A stretch of 29,836 nucleotides of DNA from a virus. Below the pieces are notes generated by a model. It saw only the letters and a list, made by a program, of their open reading frames with translations, searched no databases and was not told the origin of the DNA. Below are positions 26,633 to 29,836 of this stretch, piece after piece. The stretch lies in IMG/VR virus record IMGVR_UViG_3300005588_000078, positions 1 to 29,836 of that record; one strand, given 5' to 3'. The position numbers were made by a program, and so were the translations under genes. Within the stretch, counting starts at the first letter, position 1, and every line of letters begins with the position of its first letter.

Positions 26633-26657
26633 AAGACTTTCTGGAGGAGAGACCACC

Positions 26658-27359
26658 ATGACCGCCACCGCCACTCGAATGATCGTCCAGTCCAACAAGG
26701 GACCGCAGCGCGACAAGCCGCGCCGCGAGAACATGCGCCGAGTGCGCGTGACGTTCCGCAGCGAGCTTGGGCCCAACGCGCAGACCGTCATCGCTGGTCA
26801 GTGCCTGCGCAAGAGCCAGGCCGACGACCATGGCAGCGTACCCTTCGTCGCGTACGAGTCCGACATCCCGCGCATCGAGGCGCTCGTCGAGACCGACGCC
26901 GAGGGACTGCGCCGCGCCCGCGAGGTGTACACCCGCAAGCTCCACGACGAGATCCGCGACAAGCTGCGCGGCAGCGAGGAGCCCGGGGTGATGCACGACG
27001 CAAGCGGCGTCATCATCCCCGACGACCAGTCGCAGTGGCCCGCGGCCATCAAGCGCATCGAGCAGGGCTTCGGCGGCAGCGTCGAGGCCGAGTTCTTCGA
27101 CCTCACCGGCCGCGGCGTCAAGCCGCTCGAAGCGGTCGAGGTGGACGATGAGATTCTCGACCCGCCCATGAGCGAGCACGAGGAGTCGGTCGCCGCCGTC
27201 GCCAAGATGCTCGGCGGCGCGCAGGGCGGGGGCAACACCGCCGAGGTGGTCGCCGCGGTCATCGCCGCACTCGCCGACCAGGGCGTGATCCCGACGGGCG
27301 ACGCCAAGCCGCGACGCGCCCGCAAGAGCAAGTCCGACGCCGACGGATCGGGCGACTGA
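26658..27359 (+). CDS. Head-region protein (Mu gp35 position), unknown
   Basis: A 233-residue protein with a strong SD (GGAGGAG, 26642-26648). The first 60 residues are basic and strand-like (RRVRVTFRSELGP). The middle is helical and the C-terminus basic (KPRRARKSKSDADG). Its place between the major capsid and gp36-like genes equals that of gp35 in Mu-type heads; no sequence motif confirms homology. Confidence 0.65.
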   Translation: MTATATRMIVQSNKGPQRDKPRRENMRRVRVTFRSELGPNAQTVIAGQCLRKSQADDHGSVPFVAYESDIPRIEALVETDAEGLRRAREVYTRKLHDEIRDKLRGSEEPGVMHDASGVIIPDDQSQWPAAIKRIEQGFGGSVEAEFFDLTGRGVKPLEAVEVDDEILDPPMSEHEESVAAVAKMLGGAQGGGNTAEVVAAVIAALADQGVIPTGDAKPRRARKSKSDADGSGD

Positions 27360-27368
27360 CCATGGTGA

Positions 27369-27386
27369 CCCGGGTGGGGACCCGGG
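27369..27386 (+). terminator. Hairpin, first of two
   Basis: CCCGGGT-GGGG-ACCCGGG, a perfect 7-base stem, lies 9 bases after the preceding stop. It has no T tract and precedes the stronger terminator at 27401. Confidence 0.4.
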
Positions 27387-27400
27387 CGCCTCTCCTCCCA

Positions 27401-27450
27401 GGCCCCGGGCGGGACCCCATCCCTCCGCCCGTCCGGGGCCGACCTTTATT
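27401..27450 (+). terminator. Intrinsic terminator
   Basis: GGCCCCGG (27401-27408) pairs perfectly with CCGGGGCC (27433-27440), extended inward by GCGG/CCGC, and followed by GACCTTTATT. This is the most terminator-like structure of the window. It separates the head genes from the connector/tail genes; readthrough or an unseen promoter must serve the latter. Confidence 0.6.
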
Positions 27451-27464
27451 CCGCGAGCGCTGAC

Positions 27465-27920
27465 ATGCCGACGAACTACCTCGACACGGACGACTTCGAC
27501 GCGCTCGTGGATGGGCGCACGCGTCTGGTCCTCTTCGACGACACCGCGGCCGAGGACGGGACCGGCTACTCGTCGACCCTCTTCGACCGGGCGTGTCAGT
27601 TCGCGTCGATCCGAGCTCGCGCCGCCATGGAGCGCGCGGGCTACTCGCCGGGCGCCTCGACCACCGAGGACGGCGTGAAGATGGTGGCGCTCGCCGCGGT
27701 CGTGGCGTTCGCCTACGGCCGCAAGAGCCTCTCGGTCCCCACGGCCACGCAAGAGATCCTCGCTGGCCTGCTCGAAGACGTGGGCGTCGGCGACGTGCCG
27801 ATCCCCGGCATCGAGCCCTCGGCCGACCAGGGTATCGGCGGCGTGGAGACCACGAGCCGCTCGACCACCTCGACCAGCGGGCGACCCTCGATCTTCGACA
27901 GTCTCGACCGCGATTGGTAG
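27465..27920 (+). CDS. Head-tail connector, Mu gp36-like (DUF1320)
   Basis: A 151-residue protein: NYLDTDDFDALVDGR at the start, then a helical FDRACQFASIRARAAMERAG and VKMVALAAVVAFAYGRK, the layout of DUF1320 proteins. Such proteins bind below the portal as an adaptor. The C-terminus is a Ser/Thr-rich tail ending FDSLDRDW. Position before a gpG-like gene supports the call. Confidence 0.75.
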   Translation: MPTNYLDTDDFDALVDGRTRLVLFDDTAAEDGTGYSSTLFDRACQFASIRARAAMERAGYSPGASTTEDGVKMVALAAVVAFAYGRKSLSVPTATQEILAGLLEDVGVGDVPIPGIEPSADQGIGGVETTSRSTTSTSGRPSIFDSLDRDW

Positions 27921-27925
27921 CACCC

Positions 27926-28438
27926 ATGGCCGACGTCAAGATCAGCCTCGATCTCGACGACGCCATCCGCGGCCTCGACCGCATGGCCCTGCCCGTCCTC
28001 GAACGGCTGGGCAACCTCGAGCCCGTGCTGCGCAAGCGCGCGGCCCTGCTCGATGGCGTGGTTCAGACCTCGTTCCGTCAGAGCAAGTCGCCGCTCGGCG
28101 AAGCGTGGGCCGCCCTCGCGCCGTCCACCATCGAACGCCGACGCAAGGGCTCCAGCAAGCCGCTGGTCGACACCGGTCAGCTGCGGCAGTCGGTGACGAT
28201 CGTCGCCAGCAAAGACCGGATCACGTTCGGCATCAGCGGTCCCGCGCAGGGCTACGCCCCCGCGCACCAGTTCGGCACCAGCCGCGCCGGCCGCAAGCGC
28301 AGCGTCAAGATCCCGCGCCGCGCGTTCCTCCCGATCACGCCGCAGGGCGAAACGTCGTTCGCGACCGGCCCCGCCAAGGCGTGGTTCGACAAGACCGGCG
28401 AGGCGATCGTCGCCTACGTCCTGCACGGCAAGACCTGA
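27926..28438 (+). CDS. Virion morphogenesis protein, Mu gpG-like
   Basis: A 170-residue protein of the phage virion morphogenesis/tail completion family (Mu gpG type): SFRQSKSPLGEAWAALAPST, LVDTGQLRQSV and YAPAHQFGTSRAG then IPRRAFLPI are the conserved landmarks. It probably joins neck and tail. ATG 27926 lies 5 bases after the gp36-like stop. Confidence 0.85.
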   Translation: MADVKISLDLDDAIRGLDRMALPVLERLGNLEPVLRKRAALLDGVVQTSFRQSKSPLGEAWAALAPSTIERRRKGSSKPLVDTGQLRQSVTIVASKDRITFGISGPAQGYAPAHQFGTSRAGRKRSVKIPRRAFLPITPQGETSFATGPAKAWFDKTGEAIVAYVLHGKT

Positions 28439-28441
28439 ACC

Positions 28442-28981
28442 ATGGCCACCCTCGCCACCTCCGCGATCACGACCGCGATTCGCGAAGTCATCGAGGACGG
28501 CACGGGCTCCGTCCGCACGATCACCAGCGGCGACTACCTGCCCGGCGAGACGTCGGCGCGCAGTGTCCCGGGCCTGTCGCATGACGCGCTCATCGCGCCG
28601 CGCGCTGAGGTGCGAATCGTCGAGACGGCGCGCCACGAGGCGAGCCCGGCGATCACCGGAAGCTTCCAGCTGGTCGCCCTCGAGATCGAGATCCGTCTCG
28701 TCCGGTCGCTGACCACGTTCAAGCTGCTCGACCACGACGCCCGGCAAGCCGTCTACGACCTCGCCGCCCGCGACGGCGACGTCCTGGCGCAGGCGCTGAC
28801 CTGGCCCGGGAACCTCACGCAGACCGCCGCGAGCGCCGCCACGGGGCTCGTGAGTGGCTGCCTTCGCACCGACTGGCGCAGCGCCGTCGGGACCGTCGAG
28901 GCCGACGGCTCCGACCACGGCCGCCTGGTCACCACCCACCGATTTACTGCGATCGCAAAGGTCGCCCTCGCCACGAGCTGA
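28442..28981 (+). CDS. Putative tail terminator/neck protein
   Basis: A 179-residue protein. ITTAIREVIEDGTG at the start and a strand-rich centre (FQLVALEIEIRLVR, about 78-91) agree with tail-terminator proteins (Mu gp37/DUF1834 or lambda gpU-like), as does the slot between gpG-like and tail-tube-like genes. Sequence motifs alone do not prove it. Confidence 0.6.
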   Translation: MATLATSAITTAIREVIEDGTGSVRTITSGDYLPGETSARSVPGLSHDALIAPRAEVRIVETARHEASPAITGSFQLVALEIEIRLVRSLTTFKLLDHDARQAVYDLAARDGDVLAQALTWPGNLTQTAASAATGLVSGCLRTDWRSAVGTVEADGSDHGRLVTTHRFTAIAKVALATS

Positions 28982-28990
28982 CCCCGCCCC

Positions 28991-29836
28991 ATGACCATCG
29001 AACAGCACGCCATCGCGCGGACCGCCCTGCTCAAGGAGACGGCGTTCGCGACCGACGAGACCGCCACCGGTACGTATCTCGACCTCCCCGTGATCGAGAA
29101 CTCGGGCCAGCTCACGCTCATCAAGGACGAGCTCGCCGTCGACATCCAGCAGCAGCACCTGTACGGGCGCGCGCTCGCGGTGCTCGGCAAGAAGTCGGCG
29201 ACCTACACGTTCCAGGTGCCGTGCTACGGCTACGGGACCGCGGCCGGCGACGGCGTGGACTCGGCGGCCGAGGACGCCAACGCGCTGCTCCAACTGCTCG
29301 CCGTGGTCTTTGGTGGCATCGACGCAGAGAACACGGGCAGCGACGTGAGCAGCGCCGCCAGCTCCACCAGCATCACCCCGACCAGCGCGACCGACTTCCT
29401 CGAGGGTGTGCCCATCGGCTGGGCCAACAGCAGCGGCAATGTCGAGGCGCGCGTCATCCGCAACGAGGTCGCTGGCGTCGTCACCGTCAAGAGCGCGTTC
29501 AGCGCCACGCCGTCGAGCTCCGACGTGCTCTACGCCGGGACCACGATCTACCCGACGCAGGACCCGCAGGACACGATCCAGATGATCGTCGAGGGCGCCG
29601 AGCAGTCGGACCGCTGGCTCCTCATGGGCGGCCAGCTGTCTGCCGCGCCGCAGCTCACCCGCGCCAACGGTGAGGTGCCCATGTGGACGTTCACGCTGAC
29701 GTTTGCGGACTGGGCGAAGGAGCCGGACGCCGCGATCACCACGGCCTCGTACTCGAACTACTCGCCGACCTACGTGCACGGCGACTTCGCCATGAAGGTC
29801 AGCGGCTCGGGCGTCACGACGCACACGCAGTACGAC
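28991..29836 (+). CDS. Tail-tube-like protein, 3' end missing
   Basis: ATG 28991; the frame stays open to the right edge (282 codons). TIEQHAIARTALLKETAFATD is the usual N-terminal arm, and repeated strands (SATYTFQVPCYG, VPMWTFTLTF) fit a tail-tube fold. An Ala/Ser/Thr loop lies near 100-125. Whether the tail is contractile cannot be told: no sheath gene is in view. The stop lies beyond the window. Confidence 0.6.
   Translation, partial: MTIEQHAIARTALLKETAFATDETATGTYLDLPVIENSGQLTLIKDELAVDIQQQHLYGRALAVLGKKSATYTFQVPCYGYGTAAGDGVDSAAEDANALLQLLAVVFGGIDAENTGSDVSSAASSTSITPTSATDFLEGVPIGWANSSGNVEARVIRNEVAGVVTVKSAFSATPSSSDVLYAGTTIYPTQDPQDTIQMIVEGAEQSDRWLLMGGQLSAAPQLTRANGEVPMWTFTLTFADWAKEPDAAITTASYSNYSPTYVHGDFAMKVSGSGVTTHTQYD

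Noticed and set aside
27713-29824. Minus-strand open frame of 703 codons under the tail genes
   Set aside because: Plus-strand genes show clear gp36, gpG and tail-protein features; the minus reading has no motif and runs across several genes.

Overview
The window is a piece of a temperate, tailed double-stranded DNA phage or prophage with a very high GC content. Genes are packed head to tail. Most junctions are 4-base ATGA or GTGA overlaps, GTG starts are common, and good Shine-Dalgarno (SD) sites stand before many of the genes that do not overlap. The host is probably a high-GC bacterium of the proteobacterial or myxococcal kind, but nothing here names it. No integrase, transposase, lysis or tail-fibre gene, tRNA, rRNA or CRISPR array was seen. 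Both ends of the window cut through phage genes.

Left part (1-2.6 kb): lysogeny control. An ImmA/IrrE-type metalloprotease gene and a minus-strand helix-turn-helix (HTH) repressor gene converge and overlap tail to tail. The repressor faces a Cro-like gene across a perfect 7+4+7 inverted repeat (1361-1378), which is the likely operator. A second HTH protein, a 21-codon micro-ORF and two tiny proteins follow.

2.6-9.4 kb: replication and recombination. The order is a Sak4/Rad51-like P-loop ATPase, a free-standing HNH endonuclease, a DUF669 (SSB-like) protein, a Cas4/RecB-like nuclease with four cysteines placed for an Fe-S cluster, a DEAH helicase, and a primase-polymerase fused to a DUF3987-like helicase. 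The operon ends in a hairpin that runs into an AT-rich, strand-asymmetric island (9384-9614). That island is the strongest base-composition outlier of the window.

9.6-17.3 kb: accessory block. About twenty small genes overlap one another: a beta-class adenine/cytosine methyltransferase, a small PD-(D/E)XK nuclease, several CxxC mini-proteins, a DUF2158-like protein, one frameshifted gene, and XRE-type and excisionase-type DNA-binding proteins. Most have no function that can be recognised.

17.3-29.8 kb: virion genes. A 234-base control region with a candidate promoter and terminator precedes two small genes, terS and terL. Then come a Mu-like head module (DUF935 portal, MuF minor head protein, gpI-type protease with an internal scaffold start, decoration proteins, gpT-type major capsid protein) and a connector/tail set (gp36-like, gpG-like, a tail-terminator-like protein and the start of a tail-tube-like gene). 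The head is therefore Mu-like while replication is of the helicase/primase type, so the phage is mosaic. Notable points are a portal-MuF reading-frame break at a run of five G, a decoration protein carrying an inserted domain that its paralogue lacks, and a hydrophobic micro-ORF with an SD site inside the AT-rich island.
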